DNA from: Hermatobates lingyangjiaoensis
Taxonomy: Eukaryota; Arthropoda; Insecta; Hemiptera; Hermatobatidae
Assembly (NCBI GenBank): GCA_026182355.1
Contig: JAPFBL010001929.1
Coordinates: 1,976,001-2,040,000, forward strand
Direction of reading: 5' to 3'
DNA length: 64,000 nucleotides
The notes below the pieces were generated by a model. That model was not told the origin of the DNA. It saw nothing but the letters and a program-made list of their open reading frames with translations, and searched no databases. Shown piece by piece: positions 1 to 11,460 of the stretch. A program made the translations under genes and the position numbers. Positions within the stretch are counted from its first letter, which is position 1. Each line of letters opens with the position of its first letter.

Positions 1-559
1 GTGATGTACAAAAATAAGCTTATAAATTGATATGTCCTTCAATCACTATCTGTACTACCTCACGAATGCAATGCTAATAATTATATCCCATTTAGATATT
101 TATGTTATGCTTAAATGATACGTTATGTTTTATATACTCAAGAAATTTGACATTGAGTTACTTATAGTAAAGTAGAGTGTAGGCCACTCCAGATTTTTAT
201 TACTCAATAGACAATCTAGATGTGTACCTGAAATTTAACCTGAGGCAGAAGGCTACAATTAGATTTCACTGCTATCTTTTGTCTTCTATCATAGGTCTAG
301 CCTATCGTTTCAAATGTCCCTATCGGGGTGAGTTTGTGCCAGTGGTGGATCTGCTGGGACCGACCTTCTTGGTTCTACGTTATAAATTAATTCTGAATAA
401 AGTTTGAGTGTCTTGGTGAATCCTGCTGTCTGGTTATTCATATTTGGTTTCAAGGTTTCTACTACCTGTATTGGAATGTGATGATTTTTATAGTACAGAA
501 TGTCGGTATTTTCCACCAGCATTTCAGGAATGAGTTTTATTCGAGTGAGTAATAGTGGA
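1..559. other. No recognised feature
   Basis: AT-rich sequence. No exon, element end or RNA was recognised apart from short open frames without coding character. Confidence 0.4.
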
Positions 560-869
560 GTCATGCAGTGGTAGTCCCACAAGGGAACACACGTAGGCCA
601 AGCCAAGCCCTTTGTGATACCACACAATGAAGATTGATTCTACAGTGGGAGTCATAAATTTTGCCTAACTCAAATGTATTTAGAGTAGGGATCTTTAACG
701 AGTACCTGACATCGTACAGGCTCGGGACTGACGGTTTAACGTCCTTCTCCGAGGGACGACGTCCTCAGATTTATTCACCTCCCGCGTGAATAAATCGAGG
801 GCCAGATGAGGATTGAAGCCTGGTCCTATCAGTTCAGAGGTGAGCACGTAACCACTGAGCTAGCCTGGT
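560..869 (-). repeat. tRNA-derived SINE (full-length-like)
   Basis: Read on the minus strand it begins CCAGGCTAGCTCAGTGGTTA (tRNA A box) and has a B-box-like stretch about 45 nt later. It then carries the family body (CTCGATTTATTCACGCGGGA, GACGTCGTCCCTCGGAGA, CCTGTACGATGTCAGGTACT) and the type-1 tail with GTGGTATCACAAAGGGC and GTTCCCTTGTGGGA. At least eight relatives occur in this window. No coding capacity; it would be mobilised by a LINE. Confidence 0.85.
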
Positions 870-1429
870 GTTTTATTGTTTGACGCTGGACCAAACCCTT
901 TATATATAAATATATATAATTTGGCAAGTAGCGTAATTAAGGTACCTCCGAGTATCGATCGGCTTTAAGAAATCATATTTGGAAAATTGATAATTGTTCA
1001 AGATAACAACAACGCTAAGAAGAGAAATATTTAGAATATTATGGGTGAAAGTAACAGAGGAGAAGACATTTCTGGAACTATTGTCTAACTTAGGGTTACT
1101 ATGATACCCAAAAGAAGAAGATGTCGTCCATGTAACAGTTGTGAAATAGAGGAAGTAATTGAATTCTGGCAAGGAAACTAGTCATTAAATTTAGCGATGA
1201 ATAAATTAGCGAAGGAAGGGGTTATAATTGTACCCATAGCAGTCGCTCTGATTTAGAGCCATTAACGTCCTTCAAACAAAAAGGCATTACAGATAAGGAA
1301 AAAGTCTGCCAGTGAAACAAGGATATGTTAAGTAGTATTGAAAAAGGATTAATTATTCTGATCATTTCTGAGCCCAAAAATATATATAAATACATAGTAA
1401 TCGGTACCTTCTTTTTTCTTGCCTTGTTT

Positions 1430-1464
1430 GCTCTCTGATTAAATAAAATGAAAGGCCTCAGAGC
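1430..1464 (+). ncRNA. Hammerhead-like motif, family G (decayed core)
   Basis: Stem I GCTCT (1430-1434) pairs perfectly with AGAGC (1460-1464). Between them lie CTGATTA (CUGANGA with G8 changed to U), a weak 8-nt stem II region, GAA, the palindrome AGGCCT and C. The same stem I and cleavage site recur at 43150-43183 and 43236-43270, which keep CTGATGA. Probably an inactive copy. Confidence 0.5.
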
Positions 1465-1825
1465 ATTTATTTCTTTTGTTTTTCTTTTTCCATGTGGTTT
1501 AAACTTCATTGATTGCATCACGTCTTTCATTGTGATTTTTCTGCAAATTTATATAGTATGTATACAATTTTAAATATACATTAAACAAACAAACAAATAT
1601 ATATATGTTTGTAAATTGTGATAGTAATCCTTCCTGTGAGCATATATTATTGTAAATATTGCCATAATTTTGCAGACATTTCCTTATTGTTAAGATTTTG
1701 TCTTCTTGAATAACATTTTTGTTATTGAATCTAAACTAAATAACATACTTCCTACTTTCAACGTGTTTCAACTCTTTCCTAGTCTCCGTTGAAGGTCGTT
1801 TGAGGCAGTGGTGCAAGTGCTAAGC

Positions 1826-1860
1826 CAGGGGTTGGCAACCTGCGGCTCCGAGTGGCTTGG
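1826..1860 (+). mobile_element. hAT-like terminal fragment
   Basis: CAGGGGTTGGCAACCTGCGG resembles hAT-superfamily ends of the CAGGGGTTGGCAA type. No opposite end or 8-bp duplication was found, so this is probably a fragment. Confidence 0.35.
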
Positions 1861-2266
1861 AAAAATAAACAAGGCCGTCATTAATAATCCTTCTGCCTCT
1901 CTATGCCTTAATGATCAAATTCCAGGGTGTCCGAAATTTCTTAAGCTGTTCCTAGAATCACAAAGAATAAATTAAAAAATAAATTAAAAAAAAAAAAGTT
2001 TATTTCCTCTAAATTATTGGTTCTGGCCTTCTCTATTTCAGTTAACGGCTTTCAAGCATACCCGAAACCTTTCACCTTATCTCCTATATGCCTGCCTATC
2101 CTCTTTCGCAAGGGATCAGTTTCATACTTTTAGTTGTTTTCACTTGACCAACCCGTCAGTACCACTTCCTTGGGTATGTCTTGAATTCTCTTAATTGAAC
2201 TTTTATTTTTTATTATTTCACTCTAATTTTTGTAACTAATTAGATTTAATTTGTATTATAGTGTCT

Positions 2267-2303
2267 TCCTAATGATGAACACAAAGTGTTCGAAACGCAT
2301 TGA
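2267..2303 (+). ncRNA. Decayed hammerhead-like motif, family D
   Basis: CTAATGA (G5 changed to A), a stem II hairpin AACAC/GTGTT, then GAA and ACGCAT. This is a diverged relative of the intact copy at 8761-8797, which has CTGACGA and ACGCGT. Confidence 0.45.
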
Positions 2304-2499
2304 ATAAAACTTCATTTGTGTGGAGACTTTTGTTGGTTTATCCATTTTACCTCAGAAATTACTTTAAAAAAGTATTTATCTGCACTTTATTTGTGTTAGT
2401 TATTGTTTTAGTTCTAAATTGGAAGATCTTTATGTGATCTTCCCTGTGACTATGTGACCCCTGTGCTAAGTAGCTCATTTGTTATAATTGGCAGGAAGA

Positions 2500-2696
2500 G
2501 AGGAATGAGTAGGAGTTGGCGGGCAGTGGCTGACGTAATCTGTGGTGGGAGAAGGGAAAACGGGTACTTGATAAGAACGAATCCGATTCGACTACTTTGT
2601 ATGCGTATCGGATACTTTGGTATTGGAACAGGGTATTCGACTACATCGATACCTGGCTTTATTCGAAGTCTTCGTATTCGATTCGCCCATCTCTAG
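2500..2696. repeat. Low-complexity CGATTCG/ATCGATA-rich repeat
   Basis: A run of short variants of CGATTCGAATAC and ATCGGATAC ends in CGCCCATCTCTA. It resembles the interior and end of a non-autonomous DNA transposon, but the left terminus was not found. Confidence 0.3.
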
Positions 2697-3090
2697 TCCT
2701 CGTTAGTATCAGTTCCAGTGAGACTCTAATAGATTTATTTTCTCGTCTTTTTTTCTTGTTTCTACCAGTTTTCACCAACTTTTTTTTCTACTTTTCATTA
2801 TTGCACACTACATACTTTTCGAGAATGCTATCAAAGATATATAGAGATAAAGTGACTTCAAATCTGTAGATATTTTGTTATAAAAAACGAAAATATGTTT
2901 TTCAAAAGTTTTAAATTTACAACAATGCATATAAAGTGTCATTCCGTCAAAAGATCTAGAAATCACATTTGTCTATGATTACAATTACTTTATTTTTTAA
3001 AATTAAAAAAAAATAGCAGGTGAAACAAGTAGTAGGAAACGGACAAGTGGTGGGCGATGATAGGACGCAGGGTTGGCAAGTGCCTGTAGG

Positions 3091-3219
3091 ATGCTGGGAC
3101 GTATTTCGGTCTGTAGTTGGCGGCGGTACGCCATCGCGGCCACGCTAGGAGGAAGTCTTCTTACCGGAGCAGTCGTTTTTCCTTTTGGCCATTCCAGATG
3201 CATTTCAGAATCACCTAAG
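3091..3219 (+). CDS. Possible first coding exon of an unidentified membrane or mitochondrial protein
   Basis: A small GC-rich island holds an ATG followed by 43 open codons ending at a good donor (CCTAAG|GTAATT, phase 0). The peptide starts MLGRISVCSWRR and continues with a hydrophobic segment (about residues 13-33) ending at FPFGH. A short basic N-terminus followed by one membrane span suits a mitochondrial or type II anchor. I do not recognise the family and could not find matching downstream exons in the next 15 kb. The opposite strand is also open here. It may instead be a repeat-borne GC patch. Confidence 0.3.
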
Positions 3220-3434
3220 GTAATTCAGTTGGTTTTTTATTTTTTTCTATCGAAAGAATTTTATTTCTTCTATTATTTAGCGTTTTGATTTGGATGGTTT
3301 GGAATATTGAGGTTTTACACCTTGTAGGAGACGAATCAATTCTAATGTCATTTTTTCAAATCGACATCTGGTTGATATTTTTAAAAGGATTTCTACAATC
3401 ATTTTATAAATTAACCACCTTACATAGATAGTAT

Positions 3435-3640
3435 GTCTTACGTACGTAGATGTATATAAATTTTGGTAGCAGTCCTTCCTGTATACACACATGAAAATTA
3501 GACCATATTTAGCTAAAAATTGCTATTGCATAAGTTTCTCGAGTTTCATAAGTTTTTCGAAGAAACTAGATAAACTTATAAAAAGCAAGTTTCATCTAAA
3601 TATGGTCTAATTTTCAACAATGCGTACGTAGATATAGTAA
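3435..3640. pseudogene. Inverted pair of PLE N-terminal fragments
   Basis: The minus strand of 3440-3560 carries degenerate coding for the PLE N-terminal module (EKLM..., AKYG, then PKF before a TATA stretch). The segment 3555-3630 is an inverted, shorter copy (the ATTTAGAC/CTAAATATGGTCTAA stretch recurs in reverse). Relatives with the same endpoint lie at 26887-27066, 42210-42358, 50637-50715 and 50960-51158. Confidence 0.5.
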
Positions 3641-3814
3641 ACTAACTAGTAAAGCGGTAGATTTTTACAAATATTCTACTTCCAACCTCTACTGAAAGAA
3701 TAATGAAACTTAATTACTTGTAAGTTAAGTTCAGCTAGACTGAGTTGAATTCCACAGTGTTATTGTATTATAGTGGGTTCATTTCATCGAAATCGGAAGG
3801 CAGCGTAAATTAGT

Positions 3815-4145
3815 GGTAAGATCTTAATCCCGAGTAGGAGTCGAACCTGACCCGGTCGGACCCAAAATGTTATATTTACGTTCGGGTTGGGTCTGGCCCG
3901 GGCTTCTCTCTCGCTAACTATTAATATATATTATGTATACTAAAACTATGTATGAATATTAAACTAAGGAATGCTTTTTATAAAGTAATTTACATAGAAC
4001 AGGTGATCGAGGTTTGCTGGGTTGGCGGAGAATAAACTCCAGTACATATATACCCGATCGGGCTCGAGCCGTGTCGGGCTTTAATACCCGCGGGCCTTGG
4101 TCGGGTTGGGCTAGATTTTTAGGGCCGATCTTAACCTCTACGGTA
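3815..4145. mobile_element. Possible non-autonomous DNA transposon, CGGGC-rich
   Basis: Two CGGGC/GACCCG-rich blocks (3840-3905, 4055-4130) are in roughly inverted arrangement around an AT-rich centre. TAAGATC occurs near both ends in inverted orientation. Superfamily not determined. Confidence 0.3.
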
Positions 4146-4639
4146 AATATGAACATGAAATATGACTCAGCTAACTAATAAATAAAAGATATTATTCATT
4201 CTATACAGAGAAACTATTAATGCACTACGTGCTAAAAAAAAAAAAATGAAAATATACTCTAGACTGAATATGAAAAGTGACGTAATGCCATTTAAAGTAA
4301 CGTTAAATAATAGTCTAAATGAAAGGTAGCCACATGAGATGGTCTGCTCAGCGCATTTAGGGCAAGTGAACTAAAATAAGACTCATGATATAAACAAAAT
4401 ATCACTAATAGATCTAATTAGACAACAGATAGTATTTACAGTGGTGAACGTATCGATGGTTGTTAAATTGTCCCAATATACATCAAAGTTCTTTTATTCG
4501 ACCACGTACGTTTTACAACATCTTACTTTATCGAGTATTAAAATTAAAATTATAGTAATCCGTCTTACCTCGTACCCTTACCTTTGTCTGCTTTAGTGGC
4601 TAACGCGTTGGCTTTTTGGTAATGAAAAAATGCATGAAT

Positions 4640-4860
4640 TTACTTTATCCAGGTTTGGGCCATTATGAAACACTTTGTTTTGTATAAACACTTTAAGTCA
4701 ACGACTGTAGTTCTAGACATCTTCAGGACTACATCGATGTATATTATGCATCTAAGCATCAATATGTATTGACGTATTCCTGAAGATCTCTAGAACTATA
4801 GACAAAACAGGCCTAAGGTTTTTTTTCATAATAATTATTCACTGGACGAAACCTTGTTTA
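4640..4860. repeat. Foldback repeat with two decayed family C hammerhead arms
   Basis: The left arm on the minus strand reads CTGAAGA, TGTCTAGAACTACAG, then TCGTTGAC. The right arm on the plus strand reads CTGAAGA, TCTCTAGAACTATAGAC, AAAACAGG. They form a diverged palindrome centred near 4745. Same plan as 20955-21336. Confidence 0.55.
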
Positions 4861-5064
4861 TACATAAAAATAAGGAATTCTATTTATCAATCTATTGAAT
4901 GAATATTTTTTTGGTGTAATAATCGATTTTAATAACTCACAATTTTAAAAATGTATTTTTTATGTTAAGGTTTAAACGTTTATAAATATTATTAGACGTT
5001 AGTTTTTTGTTAACTTATGACTTAAAGTTATCAGAAAATAACTTTGAAGTGTGATCAAACCACA

Positions 5065-5200
5065 ATATGAAATGGGAAAACAAGACTAAGATCTTTCAAC
5101 CGTAACAAGTGGTCTACGTCAGAGTCAAAAACCCGACTGACGAAGACCGCTTGTTACGGTTAAAAGATCTTAGTCTTGTTTCCCACTACATATTGTTTTG
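5065..5200. repeat. Foldback repeat with two family A hammerhead arms (mutated)
   Basis: The left arm (minus, 5084-5126) and right arm (plus, about 5135-5180) carry the family A core. The left has CTGACGT and the right has AAAA for GAAA, so both lost an invariant base. It sits immediately upstream of the (TA)n tract and the PLE ORF that follows. Confidence 0.65.
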
Positions 5201-5232
5201 ACTGTTATTTCACGTGTTTATGTGAAAATCTT

Positions 5233-5257
5233 TATATATATATATATATATATATAC
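5233..5257. repeat. (TA)n microsatellite
   Basis: A pure TA run at the 5' truncation point of the PLE copy that follows. Confidence 0.9.
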
Positions 5258-6356
5258 ATTCGCAAACTTCTTTATGTGCTATACTGAAAACCAGGTACTA
5301 CAAATAAATAAACCCACGTTGTATTGCCGCTATGTAGACGACTGCTTGGTTGTCATTAATTCTACAGAAGAGCTGCTGGCACTAAAAATTGCATTCCAAA
5401 AATTGTCTGGACTGAACTTCACTCATGAGGAAGGTGAAGAAGGTCAAATCAACTTCCTGGACGTGCACATCGATGGCCGTAAATCAAGTTATATCACATC
5501 TGTATATCAAAAGCCAACGGACCAAGGAATTTATATTAACGAAAAAAGTGAGTGCCCCGAACCCTACAAATTAGGAACAATTCATGCTCTAGTACTTAGG
5601 ACATACAAGACCTCTTCATCATGGCAGTTGTTTCATGAAAGAATCTCTCAACTAAGGCAAACATTTATCAATAACGGCTATAGCAACACCTCTTTTGATA
5701 AAGTAGTTAACGCCTACCTCAAAACCCGGTCCAACAATGCTAATCAAACAATCGACCGAAGTAGCACAGTCCATAAGGTGTACTATAAGAATCAATACAC
5801 AGAGGCGTATAAAGAAGACGAGAGAGTGTTGAAACAAATTATACGCAGGAATGTTAAATGTAATAACGAAAATGAACGTCTTCAAGTCCATATTTATTAT
5901 AAAAGTAGAACCACCGCTAACCTGATAATGAAAAATAGCCCTGATGCAGTCATCCCGGAGATGCAAAAGGCCAATGTCATATACGAATATAACTGCAATA
6001 TCGGAGATTGTGAGCTCCTAGACAATTCAAAATATATCGGTATGACATCGACCACACTCTCACGACGACTGACAATGCACTTGCAAGCAGGAGCCATCGC
6101 TAGACACACCTCCGAGGAACATGGAAGAAAACTCACTCGCCAGGACCTTGTTCAAAACACCATCATTTTAAAGAAAATTAATGATCCAGCCAGACTGCAA
6201 ATATATGAAGCCATGAAAATCATGAAGCACAACCCATTAATTAATCGTCAACACACGGGGGTTTCACGCACACTGCAGCTACTAGGTGACCAACCACCAG
6301 CTACTCGCCAAGCCGACACTCAGTCACCGCCCAGTATTCAGACCAGCAACACCTAA
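5258..6356 (+). mobile_element. Penelope-like element: RT C-terminal half and GIY-YIG endonuclease
   Basis: An open 360-residue frame, 5'-truncated at a (TA)n tract. Catalytic RT motif YVDD at residues 20-23, then INFLDVHI (59-66) and an RT thumb/linker region. C-terminal GIY-YIG endonuclease: VIYEY (235-239), YIG (254-256), Arg-Arg (264-265), a candidate metal-binding Glu (312) and the trailing Asn region HNPLIN (319-324). RT plus GIY-YIG in this order defines Penelope-like retroelements. The N-terminal module and RT fingers are missing, so it is not autonomous. No frameshift in 1.08 kb suggests a fairly young copy. Confidence 0.93.
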
Positions 6357-6469
6357 GATACGAGTATGTATATGAGACAAAATGTCGTAGGAAGAATCAG
6401 AATGAAGAAAAATAAGCTCTGAGACCTCCTAGATTATAGGAACTTAGAAAAACTAAGTATTACATTACA

Positions 6470-6753
6470 TATTATTTTACAAAGAAAAATAGTCTGTGGA
6501 TTTCACAACAACTGTAGTTTGAATGAACACGTGACACTGTTCACTTCAGTGAATTATATTTTGTAAATTATTTTACAAAGAAAAATAATTTGTAATGTAA
6601 TACTTACATTTTTCTGTTTCAAAATTTATACTTCTACCTATGAAGAAGGTTTTAAATAAAAAACCGAAACGTTGGCAATGAGAGTTTAATTTGAACCTGA
6701 AGAACTGACCGAGTCCCAATAAACTTAGTTTTGTTTTTATTCCACGGTCGATA

Positions 6754-6818
<65 letters not shown>

Positions 6819-6860
6819 AAATTGGAAAAACTGTGCCAATATACAACTGGTAATTACAAT
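6470..6860 (+). mobile_element. PLE terminal-repeat-like region with family B motif, ending in (TA)n(GT)n
   Basis: Contains the family B hairpin (GGTTTT/AAAACC, then GAAACGTTGG; about 6637-6685), the family end sequence (GAACCTGAAGAACTGACCGA) and a TA/GT microsatellite at 6757-6818. A short inverted duplication of TTATTTTACAAAGAAAAATA lies at 6470-6590. It follows the PLE ORF but may belong to a different family. Confidence 0.5.
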
Positions 6861-7735
6861 ATTAACCTAAATCAAGTAAACACCTATTATAACGGTATCG
6901 ACACTTAAATAGAAAGAAACGAATATGATATAGACAAAAAAATCCAAATTGTTTGTGTTTCTCTGTCGTATATTTTATTGAGAGGCTTTATTATTCCCCA
7001 TTCTGTTAACGATACTGTTCTCCTTAGACGGACTACGATACATTAGGTTTTCCCCAATCTCAATCTCTGTTTGTCTTTGGCCTCACGGAGGGTTATCTTA
7101 TCTTCTGTGGAACCCCTCTATGACTTATAAAACCTTATTATATCTATGTAAATTTTTGAAATATAATATTTGTTTGTGGGTAAATAAAAAAATATGTAAA
7201 AAGTGAAAAAAATTCATTACAGTTCTAACCAAGATTCCATATATAAATATTCTTATTATAAGCAACAACAAAAAAAATTCACATTAGCATTTTACAATTA
7301 AAGTTAATTGTAAAAAAAAAATAAATGCCATTAAATCATTAAAAAAAGAGAAATGTTACATTTAATAGTACTATATTATTATGGTAGACTATTGCAAACA
7401 TTATAGTTGATGTGATAATTGTTTTGAGTATTTTAACGGTGCTTGTTACGTTATTGATGACATAACGTTTTCGTTATAAATATAAATATATAATTACAAA
7501 CGCTAAGGCATTTGTAACCTTCTGATATGTAAACAAAGAGAATACATTTACGGGTATGAGATCAGTTCCTCTAATTTCAAATTAATAAGGCAATTAAAGT
7601 TTAATTTAAAACTGGAGAATCTGACCGTAACCTGATACTTCTGTTATCTTTATTTAAATTCCAATATATTTTGAACCTGGAATATTGACCGAATCCCGAT
7701 TACATAATACATCTATTCTACATACGGTTGATATT
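6860..7735. other. No recognised gene; AT-rich
   Basis: Very AT-rich. Fragments of the family B end (GAACCTGGAATATTGACCGA near 7672) are the only identifiable content. Confidence 0.4.
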
Positions 7736-7740
7736 TTATT

Positions 7741-8178
7741 GAATTTAATATTAAACATATGATCTACCGTCTTACCTCGTACATTACTGCCGTAGCTGTC
7801 GGACCGGTTTCGGGTGTCACCCATAACACTTCTTCAACACGAACTGATCTAATGAATCCTACCTATCTGTTTATATAGCCTACCTACTATCCCAATGCTG
7901 CCTAGATTTTATTAGTTACTTAATTTACCACCACTTTATTTTTATTTATTTTATTATTATATTATGTAGTTATTATTATTTAGTCTAATTCTTTTCCTAT
8001 TATTTTCGTCTTTGTCATGTCTGTCAAGTCTTCGTTTTATTTTTTTTAAGGGTTTAAATAGTGTGTCGCTTTGATGATTTACTTGTTCGTTTATTAGATT
8101 ACCCGATTCTTTATGTTTAAAGAATCGACAGCTACCGCAGTAATGTACGAGGTAAGACGGTATATGTTTAATATTAAT
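7741..8178. mobile_element. MITE-like element with inverted terminal repeats of about 50 bp
   Basis: The left end (7741-7801: ATATGATCTACCGTCTTACC ... GCCGTAGCTGTCG) recurs in inverted orientation at 8127-8178 (CGACAGCTACCGCAGTAATG ...). The interior is AT-rich without a transposase. A short related stretch (CGTCTTACCTCGTACC) occurs near 4562. Confidence 0.6.
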
Positions 8179-8411
8179 AATACTAACCTCTGTGGTAATG
8201 ATGAAATGCATGAATTTTATTGAATTTAACTGATTAGTTGTGCAATCTGTAATTGTGTGGTATTTACCCATACCACACAATTGTAAATTAAACTTTTTGT
8301 TTGTGAGTAAATAAAAAAACAATTAACAATGGTTTTCTTGACCCAATATTTATATGGTGTAATTTTTTTTTTTTGAGGATTGAGGTCTAATGATTTGAAA
8401 CTAGTCCTTTT

Positions 8412-8449
8412 GTCGACGTTTCGACATATATTTATGTCATCTTCAGGGC
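8412..8449 (-). ncRNA. Hammerhead ribozyme candidate, family C
   Basis: Minus strand: CTGAAGA, stem II GACAT/ATGTC with a 6-nt loop, GAA, palindromic stem III ACGT, H17 = C (a GUC cleavage triplet). All core bases fit CUGANGA...GAA. Stem I is short and imperfect (GCC with GAC). Confidence 0.65.
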
Positions 8450-8511
8450 TTTTAAATGGATTGTAAAAACAATTTACAATTGTAAATGGGTATACAAAGT
8501 TTCTATACAAA

Positions 8512-8900
8512 GGTTCTAAATTCATATGCACTAAAATGTATCTTACAAATTCAATATTACTGGGGTAATGGATAATACAAAATGTCCACATAAAAGAAGT
8601 TTTTTTTTATTCAAACTACGCTTTTCAAACACTTCGCGTTCATGGTCAGATAATCTTCTACAATACAAATAACAAATTAAAAGTTACATTGTGTTATAAT
8701 CGTTTATAATTCCGGTTTATTTTTCTAACTTTTCATTTGTAATTTGTATTATAGAAGTTTACCTGACGATGAACACGAAGTGTTTGAAACGCGTAGTTTG
8801 AATAAAAAAAACTTCTTTTATGTGGACATTTTGTATTATCCATTACCCCAGTAATATTGAATTTGTAAGATACATTTTAGTGCATATGAATTTAGAACCT
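8512..8900. repeat. Foldback repeat with family D hammerhead arms
   Basis: Left arm (8512-8680) and right arm (about 8735-8900) are inverted copies. Shared stretches include TTCATATGCACTAAAATGTA, CCCAGTAATATTGAATTTG and AAATGTCCACAT. The right arm carries the intact motif at 8761-8797; the left one is mutated (CTGACCA). Confidence 0.75.
8761..8797 (+). ncRNA. Hammerhead ribozyme candidate, family D
   Basis: AC, CTGACGA (8763-8769), stem II GAACAC/GTGTTT closed by GAA, then GAA (8786-8788), palindromic stem III ACGCGT, H17 = A, GT. Stem I AC/GT is extended beyond an internal loop by a perfect outer helix AGAAGTTT (8753-8760) with AAACTTCT (8809-8816). All conserved core positions are present. 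Confidence 0.7.
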
Positions 8901-8904
8901 AGAA

Positions 8905-9890
8905 AATTGACCGAATGGTCCCAATTACATAAAACACCTATAGCAATAATTATATATTAGTACAGTTATTCGTTGGATGGACCTTTCACTGCATACCATG
9001 GACCTCCAAATTACTCTATTTCAGTCATTGACCCCCATTAAGTGTCTGTGGATCCAAAGATGCTGTAAAAGGCATCGCTAAACTCCCGCATTAGATACTA
9101 TATAGCTGTAGCGATTTCGTATTTATTTATATTGGCAATAAAAAAATAAACTATCTACACCGATGAACTCGTTTCAAATACGTAGTGCAATAGCTTCTGG
9201 TCAAAAAACAACTCTTCGATACAAGTTTTTACTTCACTATAAGTATTACTAAAGTGTCACTATTTTGAAAAAAATCTATTACGAAATATCTACCGTTTTA
9301 ATTTGTTTAGGACCCTAAATTAAATTTTTCATGTTGATTATGTCGTCTGTATGTGTAAAGGTCTGTGGGTTGGTGTGTATCCAAAAGTATGTGGGCACAT
9401 TACAGGCGTAGTGTGCTTACATGCCTTTCAGATATCCAATTTATATACGAGTATTTATTTACTAGCAAACGTACCCATCTTTCACAATATCAAAAATGAC
9501 ATTATACTTGGTATTCCAAAATATCATTAGAAATTATAGAATAGTAGAAAATACTATTATTAGTATTGTGTTAAACAAATGTCTCTGTATACACGACATT
9601 AGTTGTCTGTCCTTATGGTTCATGGAAGAAGAAAGAGTTGGAACCTCTGACTCTTGAGCATTCAACCCACAGTGGGACCATGTGATAAAAACTTGGTCTC
9701 GCTCACTTCAATTCCTGCGGTAGACAGAGTTTCCCCTTGCTACTTAGTTATGGTCATTGCGAAACAAACTCTGACGGGACTTTGCAATCGTTTGAACAGA
9801 AACAGATATACATCAATTCTCCAAATGATTTATTACTGAACTCCATACAAGTAATCGAAGATATAATTCCAAACTATAAAACTACACAAT
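8905..9890. other. No recognised feature
   Basis: AT-rich intergenic sequence. A frame near 9654-9839 has slightly higher GC but no recognisable protein or splice context. Confidence 0.4.
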
Positions 9891-9896
9891 AAATTG

Positions 9897-9932
9897 TCCA
9901 ACGTTTCAGTCGTCATAGACCATCTTCAGGGA
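9897..9932 (-). ncRNA. Hammerhead ribozyme candidate, family C
   Basis: Minus strand: stem I TCC, CTGAAGA, stem II GGTC/GACT (one G-U pair) with loop TATGAC, GAA, stem III palindrome ACGT, H17 = U, then GGA pairing with TCC. All invariant bases are present. Confidence 0.7.
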
Positions 9933-10448
9933 TATAAGATTTTATCTAATTAATAAATTAAATAAAGAACAAACACTATCAAAAAGTTATTATACATATT
10001 CTAAATACTAACTAGTACATCGCCATATTAAGGAATTAACAACATGGAGAGGACTCGGAGGTTACTCGGTCGTGGGGGTTACAGAGTCTTGGAGGTTCCA
10101 CAATCTCAGGTTTTCCAGTTAGATTCCTATAGTTACTTAAGTTCACTAAACCACTATGAGCTTGTCACTGAATCAGGGTTATTGCTTTGATGGTTTCCTG
10201 CGTGTAGCTTTAAAATTCTGATGAAACTCGTTGTCTGGTTGTTGAGGTTGGGTTTATACTCTCTTATACACAGGTCTTCTAAAATTTGCAGTCTACTATA
10301 GTATTTTTCCTGGTATAAAATTTCAATATTGTCGTTTAATTTTTCTCTGCTCAGTTTGAGGGTATGTGTGTTATGGAAATGATCTTTTGGTGCGCCGGCA
10401 GCAAGGTGCCTAGTTCATTGTTTAAATGAACTTCTGCTCCCAAAATAT

Positions 10449-10475
10449 ACTAATATATATATATATATATATATT
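10449..10475. repeat. (TA)n microsatellite
   Basis: A TA run in AT-rich flank. Nothing else was recognised between about 9940 and 11260. Confidence 0.85.
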
Positions 10476-11269
10476 TAACAAAATTGTCTCATTAGAAGGT
10501 TAGATTATAGTAAATTTTGTTAATTAATGTTTTAGTTAAACAGCCAACTTTAGAATATTAAAACATGTGGCATCTATCTTGCACTAGTATGCTATGAAAA
10601 AAAAAAAGCTATTATGATGGTTATTGTAGAAGAGACGATACATTGCAAGAAAGATGAAACTATACATTGTAATACGAGTAGACTTCTCTTCTTGTCAGAT
10701 TTAGATACATTAACTTTTAAAAACCAGCCAGTTTATTTATTAACTCAAGGTTTTGTGAAAAATATCTTAATGATAAGCTTTTTATTAAGATTAGTTTAAG
10801 TTAAAAGACGTTTATTTCATTTATTGTTAGCATACAATTAACTTTCCAGCTGTTGTTGAAAAGATCCTATCATTTCTTCTTGAACCTCGTGGATTTCTTA
10901 GAGCAGAATATGACAAATCAACCCTAATTTGAGTGTAGAAATCAGTTCATTTGTTTAACAGACTGACAGAACTATATCAACAGATTTAGTTTTCTCCTAT
11001 TATCTCGGTAATTCAATAATGACATTATAGTTAGGTTAGCGTTATCAGCTTGTTGCACAACAAGTGGCAATGTAAGAATGTAATCATTTTACGGTTTTTT
11101 TTTCTTTCCATGTAGTCATGTGACCGTTACATAAGTAATATGGAATGTGTGTGTGTTACAAATAAAGTAAATTTGTATCATACTTCAAATAAAATCTACT
11201 CAGATATATTGTTAACCTTTCTGCAGGCTGTTCTGTTCAACTCATCCCCAATGTTCTGTAATAATACTG

Positions 11270-11460
11270 TATTTTTAGGTATAATTTCATTAAGATCCTT
11301 ATGGAATGTATTATTCTGACAAGTTGTCAGATTGAAACACAATTAGTTAAATTTCACCCCAGGGATTATACATCTGTCTACTTTCATTAAGGTCTATCAA
11401 ACAGTACGATTTGTAGCGCCGTTGAAAAATGTTACGTACACACCCATCCATAACAAGATT
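11270..11460 (+). repeat. Dispersed repeat related to 52500-52580
   Basis: The stretch with TTTTTAGGTATAATTTCATT, TCAAACAGTACGATTTGTA and GCGCCGTTGA matches, with divergence, the sequence around 52510-52580. Class unknown. Confidence 0.4.

Noticed and set aside
5652..6136. Minus-strand frames opposite the PLE ORF
   Set aside because: Antisense shadows of the RT/GIY-YIG coding frame.
6573..6839. Frames encoding YIYIYIYIY (also at 26041, 40635, 50574, 53719)
   Set aside because: They are translations of (TA)n microsatellites, not proteins.
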